Below are positions 1-8,749 of a DNA stretch of 41,013 nucleotides, piece after piece. Under the pieces are notes generated by a model. It made no database searches and had not been told where the DNA came from. It worked only from the letters and a program-made list of their open reading frames with translations. The translations under genes and the position numbers were made by a program. Numbering within the stretch: the stretch's first letter is position 1; every line of letters begins with the position of its first letter. Location of the stretch: assembly GCF_946480385.1 (NCBI RefSeq), contig NZ_CAMLJP010000048.1, positions 1 to 41,013 on the forward strand, written 5' to 3'. This DNA comes from an uncultured Azospirillum sp. GTDB taxonomy: Bacteria > Pseudomonadota > Alphaproteobacteria > Azospirillales > Azospirillaceae.

Positions 1-1025
<1,025 letters not shown>

Positions 1026-1114
1026 TCCTGATCCGGGATCGCGGCATTCCGACCCTGCTCCGACGGCCCTGTGACGGGGCCTGAGAAAGCCGGGCGGAAA
1101 TCGACATCAGCACA

Positions 1115-1143
1115 CCCCCTCCCCCCGTCAGCGGGGGAGGGGG
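1115..1143. repeat. GC-rich palindrome between atpD and atpC
   Basis: Near-perfect inverted repeat, CCCCCTCCCCCCG then a 3-base turn then GCGGGGGAGGGGG. It belongs to the same C/G-run palindrome style as the longer elements at 32945-33074 and 37568-37687. As RNA it would form a very stable hairpin inside the atp message, with no U-tract for termination. A role in setting the atpD to atpC expression ratio or in blocking 3' exonucleases is inference. Confidence 0.6.
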
Positions 1144-1170
1144 TTCCTATGAAGAGGCACCAGGAAACCC

Positions 1171-1587
1171 ATGGCCGATAAAGTCGAATTCGAGCTGGTC
1201 TCGCCGGAAAAGCTGCTGAAGTCGCAGCCCGTGGACATGGTCGTGGTGCCGGGTTCGGAAGGTGATTTCGGCGTGCTCGCCGGTCATTCGCCGATGATCT
1301 CGACCGTGCGTCCGGGTGTCATCGACGTCTATGAGGGCGACCGCGTGGTCGACCGCGTCTTCGTCGCCGGCGGCTTCGCCGAGGTCACCGAGGCCCGCTG
1401 CACCGTGCTGGCCGAGGAAGCAGTGGCGCTGACCGACCTGGACCGCGCCACGGTCGAGAAGCAGATCAAGGATCTGTCAGAGGACGTGGACGACAGCAAG
1501 TCGGACGCCGAGCGCGCCGCCGCCGAGTCCAAGCTGGCCGTCGCGCGCGCCAAGCTGGACGCGCTGACCCAGTCCTCCGCTCACTGA
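1171..1587 (+). CDS. atpC: F1Fo ATP synthase subunit epsilon
   Basis: Central-stalk subunit that couples gamma to the c-ring and restrains ATP hydrolysis. The 138-residue length is normal for the family. The N-terminal beta-sandwich carries the typical ELVSPEKLL and VPGSEGDFGVLAGHSPM signatures (residues about 8-43) and FVAGGFAEV near 65-73. A two-helix C-terminal segment, rich in Glu, Lys and Ala, begins near residue 85. The start is an ATG preceded by GGCACCAGGAAACCC, which gives a usable AGGA ribosome site. It is the last gene of the atp operon here; a hairpin at 1655-1690 follows. Nothing is unusual. Confidence 0.96.
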   Translation: MADKVEFELVSPEKLLKSQPVDMVVVPGSEGDFGVLAGHSPMISTVRPGVIDVYEGDRVVDRVFVAGGFAEVTEARCTVLAEEAVALTDLDRATVEKQIKDLSEDVDDSKSDAERAAAESKLAVARAKLDALTQSSAH

Positions 1588-1654
1588 GCGGAGGCCGTCG
1601 GCCCGCGTCCCGTCCGTGCGGGATCCTGGAGCCAACGGCATATATCTCTTCGGT

Positions 1655-1690
1655 CGAACGGGCGGCTTGGGCATCCAGGCCGCCCGTTCG
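1655..1690 (+). terminator. Hairpin after the atp operon
   Basis: Perfect 12-bp inverted repeat (CGAACGGGCGGC / GCCGCCCGTTCG) with a 13-bp or smaller loop, about 70 bases after the atpC stop. No T-run follows, so it is either a weak intrinsic terminator or a 3'-end stabiliser. Confidence 0.5.
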
Positions 1691-1703
1691 CGTTGCGACT
1701 TGG

Positions 1704-1731
1704 TTGCATCGCGAAAAAGAGCGATTACATT
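1704..1731 (+). promoter_or_regulatory. Candidate sigma-70 promoter for the diiron gene at 1861
   Basis: TTGCAT at 1704-1709 and TACATT at 1726-1731 are separated by 16 bases in a locally AT-rich patch just after the atp hairpin. This is a match by eye only; a start near 1738 would give a leader of about 120 bases. Confidence 0.4.
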
Positions 1732-1860
1732 CGAAGGCCTGAACCGTGAACCCCGCCGTACCCGACGGCATAAAGGCGGGGACACGGAAGCGGCGAACCC
1801 TTTCCCGATATGAACCGGCCGCAACGGCAGCGCGGCCCCGAACGAGGCGGTAGAGCGGAC

Positions 1861-2685
1861 ATGGCGCGTGCGCATTGGCGGATCGACGAGCTTCCCTGGG
1901 ACCGTTTCGACGCCGGCAAGATCGATTCCGATCTGGTCCCGCTGATCAAGGCGGCGGCCCTGGTGGAATTCAACGCCGACGACTACACAGCCTATCTGTG
2001 CAACGTCTTCAAGGACGATCCGGAGTTCCAAGAGGCCGCCCGCGGCTGGGCGATCGAGGAGGTCCAGCATGGCGAGGCGCTGGGCCGCTGGGCCGAACTG
2101 GTCGATCCGACCTTCGACTTCCGCGCGGCGGTCGAGCGTTTCCGCGCCGGTTACCGCGTGCCGATCGACCTCGACGCCTCGGTCCGCGGCTCGCGCACCG
2201 GCGAGATGATCGCCCGCTGCATGGTGGAGACCGGCACCAGCTCCTACTACGCCGCCATCGGCGATTCGACCGACGAGCCGGTGCTGAAGGAGATCTGCCG
2301 CAACATCGCCGCCGACGAACTGCGCCACTACAAGATCTTCTACACCTACGCCAAGAAGTATCTCGACCGCGAAGGGCTGAACAAGGTGCAGCGGCTGAAG
2401 GTGGCGCTGTCGCGCATCGGCGAGTCGGAGGATGACGAGCTGGCCTACGCCTACTACGCCGCCAACGCCCCGGCCGACGCGGCGTACGAGCACAAGCTCT
2501 ACAACGCCGCCTACAAGCGCCGCGCCTTCGGCCGCTATCGCCGCAAGCATGTCGACCGCGCCATCGCCATGGTGTTCAAGGCCTGCGGGCTGAAGCCGCA
2601 CACACGGCTGTGCCAAGTGGCATCGAGCGGCGCCTGGTGGTTCATCGACCGGCAAGCCAGGAAGCTGGCGGCGCAGGCGGTCTGA
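1861..2685 (+). CDS. Ferritin-like diiron protein of unknown function
   Basis: A 274-residue all-helical protein with the ligand pattern of the ferritin-like diiron superfamily: Glu36 (LVEFNADDY), E67xxH70 in EEVQHGE, Glu123 in MVETGTSSYY and E153xxH156 in DELRHYK. Spacings of 31, 56 and 30 residues fit a four-helix diiron oxidase or desaturase-like core. No signal peptide or membrane helix is visible, so it is probably cytosolic. The substrate cannot be read from sequence; acyl-chain, aromatic or tRNA substrates are all possible. The start at 1861 follows a GAGGCGG site; an in-frame ATG at 1810 would add 17 Arg/Gly-rich residues and looks less likely. The LPWDRFD motif at residues 11-17 recurs as LPWDSFD in the diiron protein at 33087-34115, suggesting the two are related. 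Confidence 0.8.
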   Translation: MARAHWRIDELPWDRFDAGKIDSDLVPLIKAAALVEFNADDYTAYLCNVFKDDPEFQEAARGWAIEEVQHGEALGRWAELVDPTFDFRAAVERFRAGYRVPIDLDASVRGSRTGEMIARCMVETGTSSYYAAIGDSTDEPVLKEICRNIAADELRHYKIFYTYAKKYLDREGLNKVQRLKVALSRIGESEDDELAYAYYAANAPADAAYEHKLYNAAYKRRAFGRYRRKHVDRAIAMVFKACGLKPHTRLCQVASSGAWWFIDRQARKLAAQAV

Positions 2686-2712
2686 CCCCCTCCGCGACGC
2701 TGGCGGCGCCGG

Positions 2713-2754
2713 CCTCTTTGGGGTAGCCATGACGGCGTAAACCACCCAAAGAGG
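2713..2754 (+). promoter_or_regulatory. Inverted repeat in the glutathione S-transferase leader
   Basis: CCTCTTTGGG (2713-2722) is exactly repeated in reverse complement as CCCAAAGAGG (2745-2754), 11 bases before the downstream ATG. It could be a regulator's operator, or an mRNA hairpin sitting next to the ribosome site GGAG at about 2759. No terminator T-run follows. Confidence 0.45.
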
Positions 2755-2765
2755 GTTACGGAGAC

Positions 2766-3380
2766 ATGAAGCTCTATTACAAGCCCGGCGCCTGCTCGCT
2801 GTCGCCGCACATCGTCCTGCGCGAGGCCGGGCTGCCCTTCGATCTGGTCAAGGTCGATCTGGCGGCCAAGACGCTGCCCGACGGCAGCGATTTTCGCGCG
2901 GTGAACCCGAAAGGGCAGGTGCCGACGCTGGCGCTCGACGAGGGCGGCATCCTGACCGAGGGTGCGGTGATCGTGCAGTACATCGCCGACAAGGTGCCGG
3001 GCAGCGGTCTTGTCCCGGCGGCCGGCACGATGGAGCGCTACCGCGTGCAGGAACTGCTGAACTTCATCGGGTCGGAACTGCACAAGGGGGTTGTCCCGCT
3101 GTTCCCGATGCTGAACGACGTGGTGTCCGACACTCACCGCGAGTTCGCGACCAAAGTGCTGAAGGGCAAGCTGGCGGTGCTGAACCAGCAGCTGGAGGGC
3201 AAGACCTATCTGACCGGCGACACCTTCAGCGTTGCCGACGCCTATGCCTACACGGTGCTGAGCTGGCTGCCGCGCATCGGCTTCGACCTGTCGTCCTTCC
3301 CGAACCTGGTGGCCTTCGCCGAGCGCGTCGCCGCCCGTCCGGCTGTGCAGGCGGCGCACGCCGCCGAAGCCCAGGGCTGA
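2766..3380 (+). CDS. Glutathione S-transferase, beta class (GstA-like)
   Basis: Cytosolic enzyme that conjugates or binds glutathione, in detoxification or peroxide handling. The 204-residue length is typical. The N-terminal thioredoxin fold opens MKLYYKPGACSLSPHI, with Cys10 and Ser12 in the positions used by bacterial beta-class enzymes. NPKGQVPTL (about residues 48-56) supplies the conserved cis-proline, and LTEGAVIVQYIAD the glutathione gamma-glutamyl contact. The C-terminal helical domain contains TGDTFSVADAYAYTVLSW, the N-capping box family signature. A GGAG ribosome site precedes the ATG. It lacks the SSCS-type motif of zeta-class maleylacetoacetate isomerase, so it should not be assigned to the homogentisate pathway encoded further along. 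Confidence 0.9.
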   Translation: MKLYYKPGACSLSPHIVLREAGLPFDLVKVDLAAKTLPDGSDFRAVNPKGQVPTLALDEGGILTEGAVIVQYIADKVPGSGLVPAAGTMERYRVQELLNFIGSELHKGVVPLFPMLNDVVSDTHREFATKVLKGKLAVLNQQLEGKTYLTGDTFSVADAYAYTVLSWLPRIGFDLSSFPNLVAFAERVAARPAVQAAHAAEAQG

Positions 3381-3397
3381 CGGCCGAGCGATCGGAC

Positions 3398-3435
3398 TAA
3401 AAAAAGGCCCCGTCTCAATGAGACGGGGCCTTTTT
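3398..3435. terminator. Bidirectional intrinsic terminator
   Basis: AAAAAGGCCCCGTCTCA and its reverse complement flank a tight turn, giving an A-run on one side and a T-run on the other. It sits between the convergent GST (+) and helicase (-) genes and would stop transcription from both. Confidence 0.92.
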
Positions 3436-3452
3436 CGTGGGCGCTGTTTGGA

Positions 3453-4958
3453 TCAGGCGGCGCTGGGCTTGCGGCGCAGCGGGGTGTTGCCGCCGGGGGT
3501 GCCGGCGGCGCGCGGCGCCTGCTTGCCGCTGCCCTGGCTGTTGCCGTGCGACACCGCGTGCGGAGCCGGGCGGCGGTCGTGGCGGTTCTGGTCGTTGCGG
3601 GCAGCGTCGGGACGCGGTGCGCCGGCCGGCTTGCCGGCCTTCGGCTGGGTCTTGGCAGCCTGCGGAGCCTTGGCCGGCTGCTGCACCGCCTTCGGGGTGG
3701 CCTTCGACGCCGCATTGGCGGGGCGGGCCTGCTGCTGGTTGCGGTTGTTCTGGTTGCGGTTGCTGCCCGGCGCCTTGGGGCGGGGCGGCGGCTTGGACGA
3801 GGCGTGGATCTGCGCCACGTCGACCGCATGGTAGGGGTGGGTGGTGTCGGACGGGATCGGCTGGCGGATCGTCTTCTCGATGTCCTTCAGATAGCCGACC
3901 TCTTCATGGTCGCAGAAGGACACCGCGCTGCCGTCGGTGCCGGCGCGCGCGGTCCGGCCGATGCGGTGGACGTAGCTTTCCGGCTCGTTCGGCAGGTCGA
4001 AGTTGATGACGTGGCTGATGCCGTCGATGTCGATGCCGCGTGCGGCGATGTCGGTGGCCACCAGCGCCCGCAGTTCGCCGGCGCGGAAGCTCTCCAGCGC
4101 GCGGACGCGGGCCGACTGCGACTTGTCGCCGTGGATGGCGTCGGCGGCAATGCCGGCCTTCTTCAGATGGTCGGCAATGCGGTCGGCGCCGTGCTTGGTG
4201 CGGGCGAAGACGATGGTGCGGGCCATCGCGCTGTCTTCCAGCAGGTCGGCCAGCAGGCGGCGCTTGTCGCTGCGCTCGACGAACAGGACGCGCTGGTTGA
4301 TGCGCTCCACCGTCGTCGACTGTGGCGTGACCTCGATGCGCTCGGCATCGGTCAGGATGCTGTTCGCGAGCTCCACCACCGCGTCGGGCATGGTGGCGGA
4401 GAACAGCAGGGTCTGCCGTTCCTTCGGCAGCACCGCCACCACCTTCCGCACGTCGCGGATGAAGCCCATGTCGAGCATGCGGTCGGCCTCGTCCAGCACG
4501 AACAGCTCGATGCCGCCGAGATTGACGTGGTTCTGCGCCATCAGGTCGAGCAGGCGGCCGGGGGTGGCGATCAGCACCTCCGTCCCGCGGGCGATGGCGG
4601 CGACCTGCGGGCTCTGGCCGACGCCGCCATGGATGACGGTGCGGCGGATCGGCAGATGGCGGCCGTAGGTGGTGAAGCTGTCGCCGATCTGCAGCGCCAG
4701 TTCACGCGTCGGGGTCAGGATCAGGGCGCGCGGCGACTTGGCGGCCACCCGCTTCTTGTTCTGGAACAACCGCTGCAGCATCGGCAGCGTGAAGGCGGCG
4801 GTCTTGCCGGTGCCGGTCTGGGCGAGGCCCAGCACGTCGCGGCCGGCCAGCAGAAGCGGGATGGCGCCGGCCTGGATCGGCGTGGCCGTGGAGTATCCCT
4901 CCTCCGCGACGGCGCGCAGAAGAGGCTCGATCAGGCCGAGGCCGGAAAATTCGGTCAT
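3453..4958 (-). CDS. rhlE: DEAD-box RNA helicase, RhlE type
   Basis: ATP-dependent RNA unwinding enzyme, typically acting in ribosome assembly, RNA turnover and growth in the cold. From the chosen start (MTEFSGLGL) the order is: Q motif around residues 22-32 (YSTATPIQ), Walker A AQTGTGKT (46-53), PTREL, DEAD box VLDEADRM (154-161), SAT (187-189), then the second RecA domain with [11 protein letters not shown] and [10 protein letters not shown]. The last 120 or so residues are a basic, Gln/Asn/Pro/Ala-rich disordered tail, as in many RhlE proteins. An in-frame ATG eight codons upstream is a less likely start because family members begin close to the FSGLGL segment. A promoter candidate lies about 150 bases upstream, leaving a long leader of the sort seen for cold-regulated helicases. 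Confidence 0.93.
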   Translation of the reverse strand: MTEFSGLGLIEPLLRAVAEEGYSTATPIQAGAIPLLLAGRDVLGLAQTGTGKTAAFTLPMLQRLFQNKKRVAAKSPRALILTPTRELALQIGDSFTTYGRHLPIRRTVIHGGVGQSPQVAAIARGTEVLIATPGRLLDLMAQNHVNLGGIELFVLDEADRMLDMGFIRDVRKVVAVLPKERQTLLFSATMPDAVVELANSILTDAERIEVTPQSTTVERINQRVLFVERSDKRRLLADLLEDSAMARTIVFARTKHGADRIADHLKKAGIAADAIHGDKSQSARVRALESFRAGELRALVATDIAARGIDIDGISHVINFDLPNEPESYVHRIGRTARAGTDGSAVSFCDHEEVGYLKDIEKTIRQPIPSDTTHPYHAVDVAQIHASSKPPPRPKAPGSNRNQNNRNQQQARPANAASKATPKAVQQPAKAPQAAKTQPKAGKPAGAPRPDAARNDQNRHDRRPAPHAVSHGNSQGSGKQAPRAAGTPGGNTPLRRKPSAA

Positions 4959-5277
4959 GGAAGCGATGGTCCTGGTCACCAAAATGGGGGCCGCGCCAGG
5001 AGGGAGCGGCCGGGCTTGCGCGCTCCGCGGCGGGTTGGCGCGGAGCCGTCGGGCGGCGGGCGATCAGGTGCCTGCGCGGGTTTGCGCGGCGCCGGGCGCC
5101 GTCCGACCCCGGACAGATAGGGCCGGTGGCTTGATTTGGCAAGCAAACTCGTTGCGCGGCAGGGGTGCGCGGAGTGTTGCGCGGGGTCGAGCGGAGACGT
5201 GGCGGGAGAGGAAGGGGCGCGAATTGACGCCACAACGCTGCGGCATATGGTCGCGCCCCGGTGCTGTCGGTCCGCGC
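4959..5277. other. Intergenic stretch upstream of rhlE
   Basis: About 320 GC-rich bases between the rhlE start and the sodC stop, both genes reading leftward. It holds one convincing promoter for rhlE (5114-5142) and a long untranslated leader with GC-rich inverted segments such as GGCGCCGGGCGCC near 5089-5101. No gene with a ribosome site or recognisable protein is seen in it. Confidence 0.5.
5114..5142 (-). promoter_or_regulatory. Candidate sigma-70 promoter for rhlE
   Basis: On the minus strand TTGCCA (5137-5142) and TATCTG (5114-5119) are exactly 17 bases apart. Transcription would start near 5107 and leave a leader of about 150 bases. Confidence 0.5.
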
Positions 5278-5832
5278 TTACGGCTTCTTGATGATGCCGC
5301 AGGCGAGGCGGTCGCCCGAATTGCCGGCCGGCTGGCTGAGATAATCGTCGGGCTGGGCGTGGATGATGATCGAGGTGCCGCCCTGCTTGAACAGGCCGTC
5401 GGCGCCGTCGGTCAGGGTCACCATGTGGGTGATCGCCTCGAACCCGGCCTTGCCGGCCTCGTTGGCCCAGATGTTGGGAAGCTCGCCGTAATGCATGTGC
5501 TCGGCCTCCAGCCCGTGCTTGGAGCCCTGGGCGGCGAAATGACCGCCGGCCGCCTTGAAATCGGGGGTGCAGGCGCCGTTTTCATGGATGTGGATGCCGT
5601 GCCAGCCCGGCGGCAGTCCTTCCAGCTGGCCATGCACCAGGATGCCGTGCGGGAACTTGGTGAAGGTGACGGTGCCCAGCGGCTTGCCCTGGGCATCGGC
5701 GATGGCGGCCTGGGCGGCCGGAGCGGGCGCCGCGGCGGACTGCTGGGCGAGAGCGGGGCCGGTCGCCAGCGACAGGCCGGCGAGCAGCAGGGCCGGGGCA
5801 AGGCCCATATGGCGGGGCGGGGTGCACGACAT
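5278..5832 (-). CDS. sodC: Periplasmic Cu/Zn superoxide dismutase
   Basis: Converts superoxide to hydrogen peroxide and oxygen in the periplasm. The 184-residue precursor begins MSCTPPRHMGLAPALL, and residues 9-30 form a signal peptide ending ALA before QQSAAAP. The Cu/Zn ligand motifs are present: GIHIHENGACTPDFKAAGGHF in the metal loop, HMHYGELPNI, and the C-terminal GNSGDRLACG containing the disulphide Cys and active-site Arg. The ATG at 5832 follows a strong GGAGGAA ribosome site. An in-frame Met eight residues later is the more usual signal-peptide start but lacks a ribosome site as good. It is divergent from a Fur/Mur-type regulator, which suggests metal-responsive control. Confidence 0.92.
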   Translation of the reverse strand: MSCTPPRHMGLAPALLLAGLSLATGPALAQQSAAAPAPAAQAAIADAQGKPLGTVTFTKFPHGILVHGQLEGLPPGWHGIHIHENGACTPDFKAAGGHFAAQGSKHGLEAEHMHYGELPNIWANEAGKAGFEAITHMVTLTDGADGLFKQGGTSIIIHAQPDDYLSQPAGNSGDRLACGIIKKP

Positions 5833-5880
5833 TCCGGTGGTTCCTCCGTCTTGGCCGGCGCGCGGGATGCCGCCGGCGGA

Positions 5881-5939
5881 TTCGCGACTCTGTATCGTTG
5901 CGAAACCGCTCTGGGATTGCGAACGGTTTTCAGTATGAT
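5881..5939. promoter_or_regulatory. Divergent sodC / fur-type control region with TTGCGAA repeats
   Basis: TTGCGAA occurs twice as a direct repeat (5898-5904 and 5917-5923, 19 bases apart), with an inverted TTCGC at 5881. TATGAT at 5934-5939 could be a -10 box for the rightward gene, but no well-spaced -35 was found. The repeats may be binding sites for the adjacent regulator; they do not resemble the classical Fur box. Confidence 0.3.
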
Positions 5940-5973
5940 GGGGTCTCGGCAAGCAAAGACCAGGGTTGGGGTT

Positions 5974-6420
5974 ATGACGTCGCGTCTGGAAGCATTGTGC
6001 ATGGAGAAGGGGCTGAAGATGACCGGGCAGCGCCGGGTCATCTCGCAAGTGTTGTCGGAGGCGGACGACCATCCCGACGTCGAGGAGGTGCATCGCCGCG
6101 CGGTGCAGATCGACCCGCGCATCTCCATCGCCACCGTCTACCGCACCATGCGGCTGCTGGAGGACGCGCAGGTGATCGAGCGCGTCGACCTGGGCGACGG
6201 ACGGGCGCGGTATGAAGAGGCGACGGCCGACCACCACCACCACCTGATCGACACCCGCACCGGCCGGATCATCGAATTCGCCAGTCCGGAGCTGGAGGCG
6301 ATGAAGGAGCGGATCGCCCACGAACTCGGCTACAAGATCGTCGGCCATCGGCTGGAAATCTATGGCGTGCCGCTGGACGACGCCGGTGACGACGCCCGGG
6401 ATGAGGAGGAACGTCCATGA
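5974..6420 (+). CDS. Fur-family metal regulator, alphaproteobacterial Fur/Mur type
   Basis: A 148-residue metal-dependent DNA-binding repressor. The winged helix spans about residues 10-80, with MTGQRRVISQVL, HPDVEEVHRR and the recognition helix ISIATVYRTMRLLE. The dimerisation/metal region contains ADHHHHLIDTRTGRIIEF, matching the His-rich metal site of Fur and rhizobial Mur. The ending GHRLEIYGVPL is also typical of Mur/Fur rather than Irr or Zur, and no CxxC zinc pairs of the Zur/PerR kind are present. Whether it senses Fe or Mn cannot be decided from sequence. The start MTSRLEALC is chosen because family members begin shortly before this helix. It overlaps the next gene by 4 bases (ATGA) and diverges from sodC. 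Confidence 0.88.
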   Translation: MTSRLEALCMEKGLKMTGQRRVISQVLSEADDHPDVEEVHRRAVQIDPRISIATVYRTMRLLEDAQVIERVDLGDGRARYEEATADHHHHLIDTRTGRIIEFASPELEAMKERIAHELGYKIVGHRLEIYGVPLDDAGDDARDEEERP

Positions 6421-6641
6421 CCGATCCCCGTTTCCTTGAGGCCGATCAACCGATCGCCGACGCCATCGCCTGCCGCGATGCCGTGCAGCGCTGCTATTCC
6501 GGCCTGTGCCGCTGCGGCCAGCCGGAGCGCTATGCGCTGGAGGCGGCGGTGACGGTCTATCGCTACCACCACCCGGAGATCCCGCCGGCCCAGGCGGAGA
6601 CCATCGTCAGCCATTGGGTGGCGGGGCCGGTCCGGCATTGA
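6417..6641 (+). CDS. Small Cys-containing protein coupled to the Fur-type gene
   Basis: A 74-residue protein whose ATG overlaps the stop codon of the regulator, implying translational coupling. It has Cys19, Cys26, Cys31 and Cys33 (C-x4-C-x-C in CYSGLCRCG), followed by a helix and a HHPEIPP segment. No signal peptide or membrane segment is present. I do not recognise a family. The clustered cysteines and its operon partner suggest metal binding or metal-stress work, which is inference. Confidence 0.75.
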   Translation: MTDPRFLEADQPIADAIACRDAVQRCYSGLCRCGQPERYALEAAVTVYRYHHPEIPPAQAETIVSHWVAGPVRH

Positions 6642-6933
6642 AATATGAAAATAGTCCTTTACTGCTACCGCATAAAATCCTAGAACCAATCCTGTCAAGG
6701 CGACGGGTCCGCCCCTCGGACCTGCCGCCCGACGGCACCAAAGCTCCCCCCTCGCTTCGGTCTGAAAAGGGCCGGCCGGACACTTCCAAAGTCCGGCCGG
6801 CCCTTTTCGTTTTCGCGTTTCGCCCGCGGCCGGCGCTGCGTCCCGCACGCATCCCCGACAACCGGATGGCGGAACGATCCCTCCCGCCGTCATCCAAGCG
6901 GGAGCCGCAGGAACGCGAAAGGAAAATAACCCC
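6642..6933. other. Boundary region before the virion module
   Basis: About 290 bases without a gene. The first 50 are distinctly AT-rich (around 6642-6690) and contain no -35/-10 pair of good spacing. A strong terminator (6765-6810) follows, then GC-rich sequence up to the capsid ribosome site AAGGAAAA. No integrase, attachment-site core or tRNA end was recognised. Confidence 0.45.
6765..6810 (+). terminator. Strong intrinsic terminator before the virion module
   Basis: A perfect 17-bp stem (AAAAGGGCCGGCCGGAC and its reverse complement, 9-base loop ACTTCCAAA) ends in TTTTCGTTTT. It closes the Fur-type operon and insulates the capsid gene, which must therefore have its own start signal or be read at low level. 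Confidence 0.9.
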
Positions 6934-7752
6934 ATGTCGACCAGCATCGCCCAGGCTTTCGTCAAGCAGTTCGAGCGCGAGGTCCACGAGGCCTACCAGC
7001 GCATGGGCTCCAAGCTGCGCAACACGGTGCGCAGCAAGAACAACGTGCAGGGCGCCTCCACCGTCTTCCAGAAGGTGGGCAAGGGCGCGGCCTCCACCAA
7101 GTCGCGGCACGGCGCGGTTCCGGTGATGAACCTGGACCACACGCCGGTGGAATGCGCGCTGTACGACTTCTATGCCGGCGACTGGGTCGACCGGCTGGAC
7201 GAGCTGAAGACCAACATCGACGAGCGCCAGATCATCGCCAATGCCGGCGCCTATGCGCTGGGCCGCAAGACCGACGAGTTGCTGATCGCCGAGCTGAACA
7301 AGTCCGTCAATTATGCCGGCGGCGCCGCCGACGGGCTGACCAAGGCCAAGATCCTGGCCGCCTTCGAGATGATGGGCGAGGCCGACGTGCCGGACGACGG
7401 CCAGCGCTTCGCTGTCGTCGGCTGGAAGCAGTGGAGCCAGCTGCTGGGCATCGAGGAGTTCGCCAGCTCCGACTATGTCGGCACCGACGAGCTGCCCTGG
7501 CGCGGCACCCAGGCCAAGCGCTGGCTCGGCACTCTGTGGCTGCCGCATTCCGGCCTGACGCTGAACGGCGGCGTCCGGCTCTGCCACTGGTACCACAAGA
7601 CGGCGGTCGGCCACGCGGCCGGTGCCGACGTGAAGACCGACATCACCTGGCACGGCGACCGCGCGGCCCATTTCGTCAACAACATAATGAGCCAGGGCGC
7701 CGCGCTGATCGACACCACCGGCGTGGTCACCCTGCGCTGCCTGGAAAGCTGA
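6934..7752 (+). CDS. Major capsid protein, short-tailed phage type
   Basis: A 272-residue structural protein. The block SRHGAVPVMNLDHTPVECAL followed by DFYAGDWVDRLDELKT and a DE..IIANAGAYALGRKTDELLI stretch matches capsid proteins of podovirus-like phages as I remember them (SRHG-D-P motif, a D-W/D core, a 'GR-D-xLI' helix). It is shorter than the T7 coat protein, but the reading frame is intact from an ATG with an AAGGAAAA ribosome site. A small protein, tail-tube genes, a tailspike and a terminase follow, in the relative order of T7 late genes. The portal and scaffold genes that should precede it are missing. The capsid call rests on the motif plus context. Confidence 0.75.
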   Translation: MSTSIAQAFVKQFEREVHEAYQRMGSKLRNTVRSKNNVQGASTVFQKVGKGAASTKSRHGAVPVMNLDHTPVECALYDFYAGDWVDRLDELKTNIDERQIIANAGAYALGRKTDELLIAELNKSVNYAGGAADGLTKAKILAAFEMMGEADVPDDGQRFAVVGWKQWSQLLGIEEFASSDYVGTDELPWRGTQAKRWLGTLWLPHSGLTLNGGVRLCHWYHKTAVGHAAGADVKTDITWHGDRAAHFVNNIMSQGAALIDTTGVVTLRCLES

Positions 7753-7815
7753 GCGGGGGAGGGTGATCCCTCCTCTCGTCCGCTTCCCCCCACAAAAATT
7801 CGGAGACTTCGATCC

Positions 7816-8088
7816 ATGGCCTATGCGTCCAAGGATTTGAGCGTGCTCGCCTACGCGAACGGTTTCACGCTCTGGCACTACACCACGCATGACGGGGCGA
7901 CCGATGTCGACACCGCCGGCTATTTCAACGGCGCGGCCGACCTGCTGCGGGTGGGCGACATGATGCTGGCGAACTGCGCGGTCGGCACCGCCATGCCGGC
8001 CACCGGCGTGCTGGTGGTGGCGGCCAGCGCCAACGGGGCGGTGGATGTCGCCAACCTGACGCCGTTCGGCGGCACCAACAGCGACTGA
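7816..8088 (+). CDS. Small virion-associated protein (putative head decoration)
   Basis: A 90-residue protein with beta-rich pattern and segments SVLAYANGFTLWHY, DTAGYFNGAADLLRVGDMML and TGVLVVAASANG. Short proteins of this kind directly follow capsid genes in several short-tailed phages; a head decoration or stabilising role is inferred from position. An ATG with a GGAG site 10-12 bases upstream supports expression. It is preceded by a small GGAGGG/CCCTCC hairpin (about 7757-7773). Confidence 0.6.
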   Translation: MAYASKDLSVLAYANGFTLWHYTTHDGATDVDTAGYFNGAADLLRVGDMMLANCAVGTAMPATGVLVVAASANGAVDVANLTPFGGTNSD

Positions 8089-8099
8089 TCCGCCGACGG

Positions 8100-8141
8100 G
8101 GGAGGGCGCCGCACCTCGACCACAGAGGGCGGCGCCTTCCC
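8100..8141 (+). terminator. Hairpin between small head gene and tail tubular A
   Basis: GGAGGGCGCCGC (8101-8112) pairs with GCGGCGCCTTCC (8129-8140) with a single mismatch. There is no T-run, so it may act as a partial terminator or message processing/stability element between head and tail genes. Confidence 0.4.
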
Positions 8142-8166
8142 GGAACCCTGGAAAGGGAGAGCTGCC

Positions 8167-8736
8167 ATGGCCCTGACCGCCATCGGCCTGTGCGGCCGGG
8201 CGCTGATCAAGCTCGGCGCCACCGCCATCGCTTCCTTCGACGACGGCTCGGCCGAGGCTGAGGTGGCCGCCGCGCTCTATGGGCCGACGCGCGATGCGCT
8301 GCTGTCGGCCAATGCCTGGAGCTTCGCCAGCGTGCAGGCGACGCTGCCGCGGCTGGCCGAACCGCCGGTCGCCGATTATGCCTGCGCCTTCCAGCTGCCG
8401 GCGGATTTCCTGCGGGCGCTGGGGGCGGGGGGTGACGGACGGGGCCGCGGCCTGTCCTATCGCATCATCGGCCGGACGCTGCTGTGCGATGCCGGCGCCG
8501 TCACCCTGTCCTACATCGGCCGGCCGGCGGAGGAGGATTTCCCGCCCTTCTTCGATCAGGCGCTGATTGCCCGGCTCGCCGCCGAATTCTGCCTGCCGCT
8601 GACTGAAAGTTCGACGCGGGCGGAGCTGCTGGCCCAGCTGGCCGAGAGCGAGTTCCGCCGCGCCCGCCAGATCGACGCCCAGCAGGACAGCCAGCCCGGC
8701 TTCGAGGACTTCACCCTGATCGATGCGCGGGCATGA
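8167..8736 (+). CDS. Tail tubular protein A (T7 gp11-like)
   Basis: A 189-residue head-tail connector component. The N-terminus MALTAIGLCGRALIKLGA, the A-A-L-Y-GPTRDALLSANAWSFA helix and the ending pattern SEFRRARQIDAQQ are the hallmarks of the gp11-like family that forms the upper ring of the stubby tail in T7-like phages. The central part is beta-rich. Start ATG follows GGGAG. In phages this ring docks onto the portal, which is not encoded in this window. The next gene is its usual partner, tail tubular protein B. Confidence 0.78.
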   Translation: MALTAIGLCGRALIKLGATAIASFDDGSAEAEVAAALYGPTRDALLSANAWSFASVQATLPRLAEPPVADYACAFQLPADFLRALGAGGDGRGRGLSYRIIGRTLLCDAGAVTLSYIGRPAEEDFPPFFDQALIARLAAEFCLPLTESSTRAELLAQLAESEFRRARQIDAQQDSQPGFEDFTLIDARA

Positions 8737-8749
8737 TGGGGAGGGCGTG

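Noticed and set aside
1616..1813. A 65-codon ORF between atpC and the diiron gene
   Set aside because: It spans the post-atp hairpin and a probable promoter, lacks a ribosome site and has no recognisable protein character.
2766..3380. GST as the missing maleylacetoacetate isomerase
   Set aside because: The active-site region matches beta-class GSTs (Cys10) and not the zeta-class SSCS-type motif, and it is 20 kb away with a different control region.
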